Assembly (NCBI GenBank): GCA_037957365.1
Contig: JARHVA010000250.1
Coordinates: 2,077,501-2,141,500 of the forward strand
DNA: 64,000 nucleotides
Reading direction: 5' to 3'
DNA from: Torreya grandis
Lineage: Eukaryota > Streptophyta > Pinopsida > Cupressales > Taxaceae
This document shows, in pieces, positions 38,011-49,904 of the stretch; the stretch's first letter is position 1, and each line of letters starts with the position of its first letter. The notes beneath the pieces were generated by a model. That model made no database searches and was not told the origin of the DNA. It was given only the letters and a program-made list of their open reading frames with translations. The position numbers were made by a program, and so were the translations under genes.

Positions 38011-39314
38011 TGTTTCTCTATATTTTTTCGCTAATTACATTTAGAAGAAAGAAGAAACTAAGGTTAAAGGTCTTGGGTTTGACATTACCCGGATTAAGTG
38101 TGCACTATATCCAAGTGTTGTGGGAGCTCCTCTTTGGTTGTGGAGGAAACACCTGTAATAAGAAAGAAACTCAAACAAATAAAATGTTAGAGGATATGGT
38201 GGACTGCCAATCTACGCGCTCGATCCCAAAAGCGTAAAGCTCCCTGAGGGATGACAATCCACTATTTAAAGAAAAGTGTTGTATAAAAAGAAATGATGAA
38301 AGACTAAGAAAGAGAAAAATAGATAACATGTACCTGTTCTCTACAGTCAGTCTATCACAGTTTCCAATGTTGATATTCCTGTCGAGGTCGATTGGGTCAA
38401 TGATGCTGATGTCATTTTTATTGCCAATGTCGGTAGGGGCAGTGGGCCTTAGATGGGTTTCAGGGTATTTCTATGGTTGACAGAGGAGTCTAGAAGTTTA
38501 AAGTTTTGTGTAGGGTTGTGGGAAAGTGAATAAGGTCTGAGGAAGGGCAAAGGTAGAGGATAAGTGTGAAAAGAGGGTAAGAATAAGAGGAAGGCTTTTC
38601 AGCCTCTCCACAGAAGAAGTCAAGTTTCTCAACAGTTCTTAGAAATATGAAATGGAAACAAATTACCAATGTATTCTAAAATACTAAAATAAGAAGTAGA
38701 ATACTTAACTCTATTTGGTAAAGAACCAGAGGTGTCTGAATGCTTATTCCTATTGTGGCTGATGTTGAGGTCCTCGTACAATGTTTCAATCCAATTTTTG
38801 GAATGACTTGTGCAGAGCTTCGATAGCTAGGAGGATGATAGTTGAGTTATGATGCTTGAGATCAGAGTATGCATGTCAATATGCAAAGAGGTGGGGGGGA
38901 AGCTCAATGTTAGAGCTAGGCTTATGAAACTGATGTCAGCGACTCCACCAGTGTCGACTGAGGGTTGATCGACATCGGTGGAGAGAGAATAGGTAAAAGG
39001 GCTATTTTTAGCTCTTTACCTATTTATCTACCTACCAAGTGCCTTTTCCATTGGAGAATGGTCAAAAAATGAGCTTGTGAGGCATGAGAGTTGGTTAGAA
39101 GGTTAGGATAGAGTGAGAATAAATCATGGGTAGTTAGGATTTAGATGACCTAGTCTCAGGGTGACTCATAGGGTAAGAAATGGTCTTAGGGTGAGGTGTC
39201 TAGGTGAGGTGTCTAGGTGAGGTGTCCAAGGTGAAAGGGGTTCAAGTGTGGGTTAAGAGTGTTAACATGTTAAAAAGGGACCAAGGGGGGGTTGACACAA
39301 TATTGGTGTCTACA
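38011..39314 (-). repeat. E2 3' LTR (LTR-A1)
   Basis: 1,304 bp. The minus strand starts TGTAGACA next to the polypurine tract and ends GAGAAACA. It contains clusters of the CCGA/TCGG dyad at 38360-38441 and 38931-38985. Relative to the A2 copies it lacks about 100 bp near 38360, defining subfamily A1. Confidence 0.93.
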
Positions 39315-39330
39315 TTTGCCCCTTTTGTCT
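39315..39330 (-). other. E2 polypurine tract
   Basis: The minus strand reads agacaaaaggggcaaa directly before LTR start TGTAGACA. The same arrangement is at 59102-59115. Confidence 0.88.
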
Positions 39331-39548
39331 TGTGGTTTGTCTTGATGAATTGCAAGACAAAAATAGATGTAGGTTGCCCAAGGTATGGGATGAGGTATTC
39401 CCCCTCAAAGTGGGAATTGAGAGAAGGGGACTTGAAATCAAGTGCCAATTTGATAGGCAGTGGATGGGTAAGGTGAGGTTGGAGTGTGAACGCTAAAATA
39501 GTTGAGATTGTGTGTATACCACTTCACTTGATAGGCAGGTCAAATTAT

Positions 39549-39746
39549 CGCAGGCAAGGTCAAAGAGAACTAAAATCAAAGTAACTAGTCCCTAACTTAT
39601 TAGTGGTACCTGATTGGGTTAAATGATCAAATTTGTAGCTCCAATGGTCGAGGAGGACTAAAATCAAACTAACCGGTCCCCAGCTTACTAGTGGTAGCTG
39701 ATTGGGTTAGATTGATCAAAGTTGTACCTCCAATGGTCATTGTGTT
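39549..39746. repeat. Tandem duplication of about 100 bp
   Basis: Two adjacent copies share ctaaaatcaaa-taac-ggtccc, agtggta-ctgattgggtta and gatcaaa-ttgta-ctccaatgg. The block is also duplicated in the A2 copy at 59344-59525. Confidence 0.85.
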
Positions 39747-40309
39747 CCAAGTATCTAGGCTAGGAAGTGCTCTTGGAAAACATGAAAATGTCAAAAATAT
39801 TGGGGATCAACTTGGTTGTGATCCAATAATATGTGTGGGGGTTGTGGACAATTTGCTAACTATTCGTGAGGTAGCATATTCAATCAAAACAACCAAGGCA
39901 AAGTTGTCTCAAAAGTGGTTGTGGTTCGAGGAGATAGTTGCAATCTCTAAGGTCGTTTATCGAGTAGAGCTGAGATATAAGTGATCTCGAGTGTTGTTTT
40001 TTGTGGTTGGAGAGATGTATGTGATCTCCAATGTGCCCCATGAGAAGTCTAGGTGACTTCTATAGTGTCAGGGTTGGTTGTTTGGTCATGATTTTGGGCA
40101 GTTGTAAAGAAGACCTATGTTTTTAGGTCAGATAGTTGGTCCATTGGGTAGACAAATGAACTAATGGCCGAGCTAACCTTAGAAGACCCCATGTCAACTA
40201 AGCGCTACCTACATAGCCCATGTGAGGGGCCTCAGGCCAATGTAGTTCTTCCATAAAGGGAAGAAGAGTCAAAGAGGTTGTTGGTTGGTTTGGTTATGTT
40301 AGTGTTTTT

Positions 40310-40550
40310 AGCATTTCCCATATGTTTGGTGGTACATGCTTGAAATGATGAGTGTATGATGATGTTACATCCTTTTCCATATTGTGTGATGGTTTATACT
40401 GTAACATTGGTTATGTATTTTTTCATCCTTAACAATTTTCCATATTGGTGATGGTGTAGGCTAAAAATGAAATGAGTTTATTTATGCTTTAGCAGGTTTC
40501 CATATTGGTGATGGTATATGCTTGACATAAATTGTGTTCGGTTGATAGTT
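40310..40550. repeat. Tandem repeat of about 61 bp, four copies
   Basis: tttccatattggtgatggt-type cores start near 40312, 40374, 40435 and 40497, each followed by a tatgct-like string. The same array is present at about 60345-60595. Confidence 0.8.
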
Positions 40551-41094
40551 TCCATGTGTATTATTTTCCATAGAAACTAATGTGAATGGGCTATGATAAT
40601 TTATATAACACAAATTGGTATTTGTATTAAATAAATCATGATGTTATGTTAGTGGTTTAGAAAATGTTTGGCTGTATTGGCATGTGACAAAGGTGTGTAA
40701 GAAGTGAAAGGAGCATTGCTCTTTCATTGGCAAGGACTATAATGATAACATAGATAGGGTTTTTGCAAACAAAATCCCCATTCATGCATTACGTCATTGA
40801 CCATTGGTTTGTGTTAGAGAAGTACCTGAATCACTTGACGTTAAGTGAGCTCAAAATTCCTTGGGTATTTTTGGGGTAATAGGTGTGATTATGTGATATT
40901 TGAGGATAGCGTAACTTTTCCCCATTTATAGGTGACCCTGAGAACGACTATAGGCAAGTCCATGACTTAATAGTTTGTCAGTCAATTTTTTTTGGTAGAC
41001 TGATCAATGCAAGATGTCTCCTTTGGGATGTTGTTTTGTGTTGTGGTCATGTGAAGCTGATCGATGCGGGAAGATATTGAGAGGGTGATGTTTG

Positions 41095-41230
41095 GGCATA
41101 GCCATCCTTCGAGGGAGTGGTCTATATTTTGCTTTGTATGTTTGGATGTCTTTGAATAGCTATCCTTTAAGGAAGCAGTCTATTAATTATAGTAATTATA
41201 CAGTTGTCCTTCAAGGGAACAGTCTACATT
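41095..41230. repeat. Three diverged copies of a 25-bp phrase
   Basis: gccatccttcgagggagtgg, ctatcctttaaggaagcagt and ttgtccttcaagggaacagt, each followed by ctat or ctac, start near 41099, 41160 and 41213. Another partial copy (ccttcgagggaag) lies at about 41531. Confidence 0.7.
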
Positions 41231-41609
41231 TATAGTTTTTGACCTTTTAATATTTTGTTAGGCATCCCAGTTTTATATTTTTGTGTTGACTAAACTTTTA
41301 GTCATGGACTAGACTATAGAGGTTTAGGGGTTTCCCTTTTATTAAGGCAAAGCATTAATGAAAAAAGGGTTAACTAATTGTTATAGGGGAAAAGGGTTGA
41401 AAGGAATAGGAATGAGGATGACGGGGGTTACTCAAGGGACGAGCTCAAGTTAAACATCAAGTGAAGGATTACTTGATTAATAGTAGAATGGTCACAGATG
41501 TAAAGCATTAAGGGGCTCAAGTTTTGGTTGGCCTTCGAGGGAAGACAGATGATAATTCCCTGATCCATACTTATGTGTTATTATATAAGGTCTGAGCCAA
41601 TTAGGAGCA

Positions 41610-42600
41610 AACTTGCCTCATTTGCTTCTTTCCATATTGGTCACGTGTTGGTTTTCTTTAAGGACAAGATCTTTGATTTTAAAATCTTGCTCTTTTAGAT
41701 TTTTGTTGTATGCACGTTTGATGCAATCTTGGTAGATATGAAGATGATTAAAAGTGATAAGACAATGTTCATCGAGTAACTCGAGTTGTGTTAATCGATC
41801 TTGATGAAAGTCATCATTAGAGAGGATGTCGTGTAAGGAGATGCGAACAAAAGGTATTTGTACTTCAAGAGGCAAGATGGCCTCGGTTCCATACACTAAG
41901 GAGAAAGGTGTAGCACCCATAGGGGTTTGGATGCTAGTGCGGTAGGCCCACAAAGTGAAGGGAATGTGAGTGTGCCAATCCCTTCCAGTCTCATTGACCA
42001 CCTTCATTAGGATTTTGGTTAAGATTTTGTTAGAAGCTTCTACTTGTCCATTTGCTTGTGGGTAGTAAGGCGAGGAGAAGCTGAGTTTGATGCCAAAAGA
42101 GTCACAAATTTTCTGGATGGTTTTATTTTTGAAATATTTTCTATTATCGGTGATGATCTTGTGAGGTACACCAAATTGACAAATGATGTGGTGGTTAATG
42201 AAGTCGACGATTTTGTTGGCTTTAGTGGAGATGAGGGGAATAGCTTCCACCCATTTAGTGAAATATTCAGTCACTGTGATAATAAACTGATGTCAGAGAG
42301 ATGAATGAGGGTTAATCTCACTGATTAGATCTAAGCCCCATTGTGAAAAGGGCCAAAAATCCTTAAAAACTTGTAAAGCATGGCTAGGGACGTGAAGTAA
42401 GCTAGCATGTTGCTGGTATTTGATACAAGACCAAACATAGTCACTGCCATCTTGGTAAAGAGTGGGCCAATAATAGCCTAGGTGGAGGATGCGCTTTGCA
42501 ACTGAGTTACCACTGAAATGCCCTCCACAAATCCCATCATAGACTTGTTTGATGGCATGAAATGTCTAAGTGGTAGTTAGGCATTGGAGAAGGAGGCCGT
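41610..42600 (-). pseudogene. pol: E2 integrase, nearly intact core
   Basis: Integrase joins element cDNA to host DNA. From the right, the zinc-binding region has H and H (GICGGHFSG near 42530) and one Cys, but the second Cys position reads Tyr (SCIKYQQH). Next is WPFSQWGLDLISEI with the first catalytic Asp (about 42335), one in-frame TGA where the family has Arg (before HQFI), and an open 218-codon run at 41618-42274. That run holds the second Asp (ITDN), the Glu (VEASNK) exactly 35 residues on, LWAYRTSIQTPMG and LVYGTEAILP. The catalytic triad is intact; the stop and damaged zinc finger argue against activity. It has no RT partner in E2. Confidence 0.9.
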
Positions 42601-42891
42601 TTAAGCCTTATTTGTAGAGAAGACCCCCTAACATAGTGTATCAAGTAGTTTTCTTGATAAAATCCCATCGTCCATTACTAGAGAGGTTAGGAGGAATGAT
42701 AGAATGGATATGTCTAAAGGGTAGAAACCTAATCTTTTCCTTTATCCTTTAGAGTTTGGGACCTAGTGGCCACATTAATAGTGTTGATTTCGAATAAAGG
42801 GGGAGAAGGTGATAGAGGGACCATAGTCTCACGTTGGGATCCTGATTCAAGTGATGAGGTTTGGGAGGCATGGGATGGTGTTGATGGTTTA
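42601..42891 (-). pseudogene. E2 deletion scar between gag and integrase
   Basis: Only degenerate sequence links gag to integrase. The 42729-42920 frame contains INVATRSQTLKDKGKD, which resembles the segment that precedes protease in related elements. About 42610-42720 resembles the sequence just upstream of the integrase zinc finger. Protease, RT and both RNase H domains (normally 3 kb or more) are missing here, implying an internal deletion with a breakpoint near 42720. Confidence 0.65.
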
Positions 42892-45800
42892 TCAAAAAGG
42901 GTGGTCAAGAGAATCCCCAATGAGAAGGGTGTCCTTTTCTAGGCATTGGTGAATGACAACCTTAAGAGCATAAAAATTCTCAGTATCATTCCCAGGTGTG
43001 TGATGATATAGGCAGATTTGAGTGTCGTCGAACCAAGATGGTTTTGGTTCGAGAGGTTGGTATGGCTTAATTGGCAGGAGAATGATGCTAGAAGACTTCA
43101 ACAATCAGCGTAACAACAAAGCATAGGAACGCACTAATGGATCTATGCTTTTTGTTGTAGTAAGGGTTGACAAATTCTATTTAGGAGTTGTAGAGGGAGT
43201 TTTTTGCACCACCTTTTTAGTTGGTGGTGTGGCCACATGTGTAGATGGCACTTTCTTGATGAGAGATGTCAAATTTTTTGGAGGAAATATATGTTTGATG
43301 GGTAGAGGGAGTAATGGAGGTAGTTTGCCTTTGTGAGGTGTTGGAATAGGGAGCACTCCTATTAAATTAGAAAGATGTGGACCCAAGATAGAGGGCAATG
43401 GTGAAGGTGGGGGAGGAGTAGACCGACATGGTTTAGCATTTCCCTTCTTTAGTGTGGTGTGAGGACCACTACTATGTGGGGTGAGGTTCAAATCTACCTT
43501 CACTTGTGGGTGAGTGAAGTTTGATACAGAGTGAACACTGAGAGATTTAATCTATTTTGGCATGGTGGATGCCTGTGAGGGTTTGAGTTCAAATGTGGAA
43601 GGCTGAGCTTCTGATGATTTACAAGTGGAAGCCTAATCCTTGTTAGATACTTTGGGATGAATTGTCATGGAAGGATTGACAGTATAAGGAGAAGTAGAAT
43701 GTGTAAGATAAGGAGCCTTAAGTCGCTCCCATAGCGCCTCATGTTCTAGGTTCTTATAATGGAGAAATCTTAAGTTTTTTGCCAATCAAGAGAAGGGTTT
43801 AGATGATGTTGCGTGAGGATTTACAGTCAGTCCTTCAGAGGATTTGGGTGATTACAAGAGCAGAAACGTGTTGGATGCAGTGATCTCAGGCCAAAGGTGA
43901 GAGAGAACCATCACTAGATCTTCCTCGATCGAAGTGGGTGAAGTGCTGAATTATTTTCTCAGTGGAGAAGGGATTGGAGAGTTTGGCTCTTCGAGAGGAT
44001 AAAGTGCAGGGATGATCATGCCTTCCACATATGGTCTAGGAGTGTGGAAAGTATGATCCTCCATTGGTGATAAGAAGGATGAGGGTGGGGCCATCGGCGT
44101 TGGTACCATCAAAGCATCCTCCAATATGGGAGAGGTCAAAGTAGACTCTCCTATGTGTGAAAGAGGGGTGGATGGAGGACAAATAGGAGAGGAAAGCTCT
44201 TCTAAAGGGTGACGTAGAGGGATGATGGCTACTTCTTCATGAGGGCATGGGGTATGAATGGTAACTTCTTCCAATGGTAGAAGAAGAGGGAAGGTGGGGG
44301 CAAGAGGAATAGGTAATACGGGTTCCTCACAAGGTAGAGGAATGGGAAGAGGAGGTGTTTGATGTTGTGGGGGTGATATGGGCAAAATAGGCTCTTCTAC
44401 CCATGGTGGAGAGATGGGTTAACTAACCTCTTCAGACTGTGGGAGAGGCTAGTTAGGAATAAAAGGAGAAACCATGTCGACCGTGCATATGTTGCACTCT
44501 TGAGGGTCATCAGCCATGGTCTAAACATTGTTCTGACTTGGGGGATGGTTAGGAAATGGTTGCCTAAAGACATCTATGTTTTGGTTGGCTGGTGCATTAG
44601 GGTTATCCAAAACAAGGTCCCCTTTGTCTAACATGTCTTGAACAACATTTTTGAGGGTTTTGCAATTGTATGTGTCATGACCCTTGACACGATGATAGCT
44701 ACAAAAGTCATTTTCCCTATACCATGTAGGGATGGCTTGTGAGGGGTCAAATTGGATAGGCAATCAGATTTGAGGGAGGTTGAGGACTCCCTACTTCACT
44801 AGTTTATCCAATACAAAAGCATATGATTCTCATATTGGAGTGTATCATCACTGTTCATACTGTTGTTGGAATTGTCTTGTGATGTTTTGTGAAGTGGAGG
44901 GCTTAGATTGGTTGGTTGTGGTAGAAGCTGATGACCTAAGGACCAAAATGTTTGTTGATCCCTTGGACTTGGAGTGGGAAGAAGGTTTGGAAGAAGGGTC
45001 ATTGGATTTTGTGTTGGTATTTTTGCTATGCAATTTGACCCTATCTTCTTCGATTGCATGGAGTTCAAGCTTTCAGGCCATAGTGAAAGCTTCATCAAAT
45101 GTGTGGAAAGTTTGAACCTACAAAGTAGATGAAATGTGCTTGGCACATGCTCTTGAAAAGAGCTCAATGAGCTTAGGTTGAGGTAGTGAGAAGGAGAGTT
45201 GGTTGATCAAACCTCTCCAATAGGCGACAAAATTAGCTATTGACTCATCCTTGAATTGTCTAATGGAATAAAGGTCTGTGATGGAGACCTTCTTGGTAAT
45301 ATTAATTGAGAAATGATTGAGAAATAGCTGAGTGAGTTGAGTTAAGGTGAAGAGAGAATGACTGGTAATAGAGCTATACCAGTCAAGGGCAGTGCCAAAA
45401 AGTGACATGGGGAATGTGCGAAGTAATAACACATCATCATGCGTTATGAGGTAGCAAGCGTGTCTAAATGCTCGAAGATGTTGTTTTGGGTCCTCTTTAC
45501 TCTAAAAGTGAGTAAATTTTGGGAATTCCCATTGGCTAGGGTATGGTCAAATGGGAACTGAAGGGTGGATAGGTTCATTGCAGATTTGTTCATATGAAAG
45601 AACACTCTTTGAACTTGAAACAGATGTCTCAAGGTTAGACATCTTATCCATCAGCATCTTAATTAGATTGGTAGATGGATTGGATTGAGGGGCACCCCAT
45701 AAGTTATAAGGTACCTGGAAGGCATTGGGAGGGGTGTATGACATACTTGGTTGCATTTGTGTAGATGCAACATATTGATAGTTTGTCATAGGGGCCAATG

Positions 45801-46443
45801 TCGAGGCTAAGGGGGCTTGTGCCGTGAAGTTGGAGGGCACAACTTGACTAGATGCCGCCAAGGGTGGTTGAATGGTGGTGACACTAGTTAAAGGGTAAGT
45901 GGTCACTCTTGTGTTTATGGGTGCAAGAGAGGATGGGATAGAGACAATCAAGTTCTAGAAAGGTGTCAAACTTGGTTGAATTGTTTGTGGTTGAGGGGGT
46001 ATGGAAACCCTGATGGAGGTAGGCCCAGAAAGGATAGAAGGGGAGGCCACATCTTGAACATTGGCCATGGTTGGGTTACTGGTCGAGGTAATGGCCTGAG
46101 TGACCATAGGTTGCGTAGTGGATGCTGTTGATATCATTGCCACTTCAACCAAAGAAGTTGGCATCCCATAAATAGGGTTACCCGAGGAATCTCACGTTTG
46201 GCTTCTAGCGAGATAATGTTGGAGAGCCTTGAAATTATGGTCAAAGAATCTCTCAAAAGCTTGATCCCCTTTGGGAATAATAGGAGGTTGATCAGGGGTA
46301 GGTTGGATAGGAGTATGCTCGGTGTCTAAAGTATACTCCATTAGATGACTTGGCATGAAGGACGAAAGTGGAAGTGGCTATTGACTTGCGTGGTCAACAA
46401 GAGATTTGGCTTGACTACGTGTCAAGACCATCCAAGGTGACAT
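42892..46443 (-). pseudogene. gag: E2 gag with long proline-rich insert, degenerate
   Basis: One frame runs the whole length with several stops (TAG and TGA). I place the start at the ATG at 46441-46443, giving MSPWMVLTRSQAKSL. Next come IPKGDQAFERFFDHNFKALQ (about 46250), an S/T/P/Q-rich section (45547-46164), and the Retrotrans_gag core at 45118-45480 (LRTFPMSLFGTALDWYSSI and FKDESIANFVAYWRGLINQL). Then there is a basic S/N/Q stretch, a C-x2-H-x4-GH-x4-C motif (CSYHRVKGHDTYNC, about 44700), a proline-rich repeat region (43177-44385) and a second, degraded copy (CLYHHTPGNDTENF, about 43010). It would form the particle shell; the stops make it a pseudogene. Confidence 0.85.
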
Positions 46444-47570
46444 GGGTTCAAGTTCTAAAAACTATGTGTTTTAGTTTTAGAAAACTAGAATTTGTGTTTA
46501 ACAGCAAGAAAGTCAGGTTTTAAGCTTGTTGTTTGGGAAGAAAATTTATTGACAGTGACCGATGTCGGTTGTCTAACTGATATCGATTATAAAATGTTTT
46601 CAACATCAGTCAGTTAACTGATGTCGGTGAATAATAGTTGTTGATGTTGGTGGAAAAACTAATGTCAATTTTTGTGTAATTCCAAAAACATAGAAAATTG
46701 ATAGTTTTTGAAAAAAGAAGATATTCTAAGCTGTTTTAGACTTCAGAATGGTATGACCTTACCAGCTCAAACACTCAGATAAAAATAGCAGAATAGATGA
46801 TTAGGCAAGCAACCTCTAAAATGTTAGATTCCTAGGAATAAGTTTTAAAGTTGTGGTGGCCTATGCCTTTTAAGAATGTGTTGGGAGTTGGGCTTGTAGA
46901 ATGGGTCTTAAAGAGGAAGTCTATGGCTGGTTTTAGGTTGTGTTATGGTGCTTAAAATATTTGTATTAGGTTCAATATGTGACCTAGTGCTAGGGCTTGC
47001 TCCCTTCACTTCACAAACCCAGAGCTGAGCTGGGCCGCTTAGCCAAAATATACTTTGCCTATAGTTTATACTCTGCCAGAGAACATAGTGGGTCCTCCTC
47101 TTGGTAGTGAAGTCCAAGAAGGATCGTCGGGTGGGGTAAGGTATCTGCTAGGTGATGAAATCCTAGATGGGCCTTGTCTCAAGTAATTTTAAATGTTTAA
47201 TTTGAAGTGATTGTGGTTTGGTTATGTAACATTTGTGCACTATGATTTATTCATAATGCTTTAATTACTAAGTGGGCTAAGTATGCATTCAAGCAAGAAT
47301 GAAATGCAGTAGTTTTTAACCCAAATCGAAATATATTATTCAAATGCAAACAATTGGAGAAAAGGTAAAGAGTATGAGTTTTTCACTACTCTATGATGCA
47401 TGCAAAAAGGAACAAGAAGAAAAAGAGATGTTCTTTTTAACTTATGCTTATGATTTCTTTTTGAAACAAAGATAGAAGAGGGGAAGCAAAAAGAGAATAT
47501 TTTTCTAATGCACCTATATGAAAGTTTGCTTTTTTAAAATAAGAAGAATGAACCCAAGGAAAAACTCCAG
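46444..47570 (-). other. E2 leader
   Basis: Non-coding between primer-binding site and gag. A cluster of dyad-like strings (accgatgtcggt, actgatatcgat, aacatcagtcagt, actgatgtcggt, ttgatgttggtgg) lies at 46548-46672. The 69-codon ORF at 46908-47117 has no recognisable features. Confidence 0.65.
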
Positions 47571-47590
47571 GGGTCCCACCGGGCGTGCCA
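47571..47590 (-). other. E2 primer-binding site
   Basis: The minus strand reads TGGCACGCCCGGTGGGACCC three bases inside the LTR end. This is the least decayed version of the site shared by E1, E2 and E3. Confidence 0.82.
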
Positions 47591-47593
47591 GAA

Positions 47594-47950
47594 TGTTTCT
47601 CTATATTTTTTCGCTAATTACATTTAGAAGAAAGAATAAACTAAGGTTAAAGGTCTTGGGTTTGACATTACCTGAATTAAGTGCGCACCATATCCAAGCA
47701 TTGTGGGAGCTCCTCTTTGGCTGTGGAGGAAACACCTGCAATAAGAAAGAAACTCAAACAAAGAAAATGTTAGAGGAGGATATGGTGGACTACCAAGCTA
47801 TGCGCTCAGTCCCAGAAGCGTAAAGCTACCTGAGGGATGACAGTCCACTATTTAAAGAAAAGTGTTGTATAAAAAGAAATGATGAAAGACTAAGAAAGAG
47901 AAAAATAGATAACACATACCTGTTCTCTACAGTCAGTCTATCACAATCAC
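47594..47950 (-). repeat. E2 5' LTR, proximal part (LTR-A1)
   Basis: Matches 38011-38359 of the 3' LTR, then stops abruptly at tctatcaca. The remainder of this LTR is at 60912-61832. The two parts sum to about 1,278 bp against 1,304 bp in the 3' LTR, so only about 25 bp are missing at the break. Confidence 0.88.
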
Positions 47951-47953
47951 TTT

Positions 47954-48535
47954 CCTCAGACCTTATTCACTTTCCCACAACCCTGCATAAACCTTTAAAC
48001 TTCCAGACTCCTCTGTCAATGACAAAAATACCCTAAAACCCATCCAAGGCCCACTGCCCCTACCGACATTGGCAACAAAACTGACATCGGCATCATTGAC
48101 CCAACTGCCCTCGATAGGAATAGCGACATTGGCAACTGTATTCTCAATTGTGTAAACCAAAAAACCTATCCAAACAGCCCATAGACCAGACAAAACCTTT
48201 GGATAGCTTTCTATAACATTTCAAGACACACAGACTACAGGGAATAAGTACACACATTCTACCTTTCCATTTCTTTTAGCCTTTCATCATTTCATTTTAT
48301 ACAAAACTCTTTTCTTTAAATAGTGGACTGTCATCCCTTACAGAGCTTTACGCTTTCGAGACCGAGCGCTTAGCTTGGCAGTCCACCATATCCTCTTCTA
48401 ACATTCTCCTTGTTTGATTTTTCTTTCTTACTATAGGTGTTTCCTCCATAGCCAAAGAGGAACTCCCACAACGCTTGGATACGGTGCACACTTAATCCGA
48501 GTAATGTCAAACCCAAGACCTTTAACCTTAGTTTC
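47954..48535 (+). repeat. Inverted LTR-A2 fragment, part 1
   Basis: LTR-A sequence in the opposite orientation to E2. It enters mid-LTR (cctcagaccttattcac) and runs toward the LTR end, interrupted at 48535 by E3. It includes the roughly 100-bp block near 48135-48235 that A1 lacks, which places it in subfamily A2 with 57709-59101. The last five bases (GTTTC) are the E3 target duplication. Confidence 0.88.
48531..48535. repeat. Target-site duplication of E3, left copy (GTTTC)
   Basis: Identical to 57643-57647. Both lie in LTR-A2 sequence, and joining across them restores the LTR. Confidence 0.93.
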
Positions 48536-49904
48536 TGTTGATGCTGGAAAGTGCACCCTACAACAGGAAAATAGATTCTTGCCCTCTCCCCGCAACATGG
48601 AAACCCCTCTCTCACCTGTGGGATGGCAAAGCAGGAGAGGAGAGTCTCTAGATATGGGCTAGTTCCCTCTGATGTATCTTATTTGTTTTAGACAGTGCAC
48701 AAATATAGATATAGATATACTAGGGGGTGAAAAGGGAGAAGAAAATGCATGAAAACAAACAGCCTACTCTAAAAGAGGTGATACACCAAAATAAAGGGTT
48801 GACCTTCCAGTTCCACTCTCAAAATCAAGGGAAATGAAAGTATACTCTACGCATCTGGTAGAAGAACCAGGCTACTGAGACTAACAAGGAGGCTATAATG
48901 GAAAATACATAACAGAAGTTTACCGAGGTGCTGTGAAATGCACACTTGCAAGCAACTTAATCTGTCCTATCTTTTTCAAGTATTGCTCTTCTCCTTTCAA
49001 CTGCAGAACCGGTGCCTTGTAGATAACTAGTTTGTTGGCATTACCTGTGAAAGCATGGAAGATAATGACTAAACACAAATAATACTCATGACATACACAG
49101 CAACTCAATCCAAGATGGAGGTAAAAGACTATATTTATTGATTCAGGTGGAGAATTTGTAGAGCAGTGCTCTTTACAAAATTGGGGAAGATCCTGATAAA
49201 TGAACAAGTCTACCCATTTATAGGGAAAATCCAAGAGAATTATCATTGGAAAGAGTGAGAAAACACTATAGTTGATGTCATAAGTCTGCCAAGACCATGC
49301 TTGTTTCCTCATTTTGCGTGTTGGTCCTCTCCTCCGCTGGCTAGGTAGGATTTTCCCTATGCTCTGTAGGTGTTTTTTGCCGCTTGTTGTTGTAGGTGGT
49401 GAATTTGCTGCCCGCTGTCATGGACTCCACACGGGACTTCTACTTATATCAGCTGATAAGCTGCCGACCGTGGTAGTTTTACCGATGTCAGCCTATTTAA
49501 GCTGCCGACCGTAGCAGTTTTGCTGACATCAGCGAATGTTAATGGCCTCTTTTTCTCTATCGACTGCTTCATGCGGTGATTTTGCCACCCTTTGCATGTG
49601 TGTAGGTGGTCTCTTTTTACCTGCCAATGTTGTGGGTGGTGATTTTTCCACCCTCTGCATTTTGTCTGCCCTTATTTTTTGCCTTAGTGCTAAACGCCTC
49701 GGTTTTTTCTCTCCCCTTGTGTGAACGTTCGAAGACTCTGTCTTTCGCTACCGTGAACATCAACGAATGAGGCCGATGAACCAATGCTCTGAAACGGTGC
49801 TGTCGAACCCTAAAGATGGACCTTGCAACTTGAAATGACTGGCCATGTAAAGCAGGTGTAAAAGGTGACCAAGATTTTGCTCAAGGGGCAAAATTAGGTC
49901 AACA
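48536..49904 (-). repeat. E3 3' LTR
   Basis: 1,369 bp, TGTTGATGCTGG to GGTCAACA on the plus strand. Contains gccgaccg/ccgatgtcagc/ctgacatcagcg dyad strings at 49436-49530 and three diverged ggtggtgatttttccaccct-like phrases near 49390, 49575 and 49638. ORFs in it (for example 48920-49312 minus) also occur in the other LTR and look non-coding. Confidence 0.94.

Larger units (their letters stand above)
39331..41600 (-). other. E2 3' non-coding region with tandem repeats
   Basis: No supported ORF. Three repeat blocks lie at 39549-39746, 40310-40550 and 41095-41230. The first two are also present in the A2 copy at 59102-60911, so they pre-date that subfamily split. Confidence 0.7.

Noticed and set aside
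37980..38237. ORFs at the LTR-A end (also 47518-47823 and 57725-57916) with similar peptides
   Set aside because: The similarity is that of the LTR DNA itself; the frame runs across the LTR boundary and is not maintained.
48920..49514. ORFs inside the E3 LTR (130 and 66 codons) and their partners near 56741-57025
   Set aside because: The frame is present in both LTRs but altered differently, lies in regulatory sequence, and shows no protein features.
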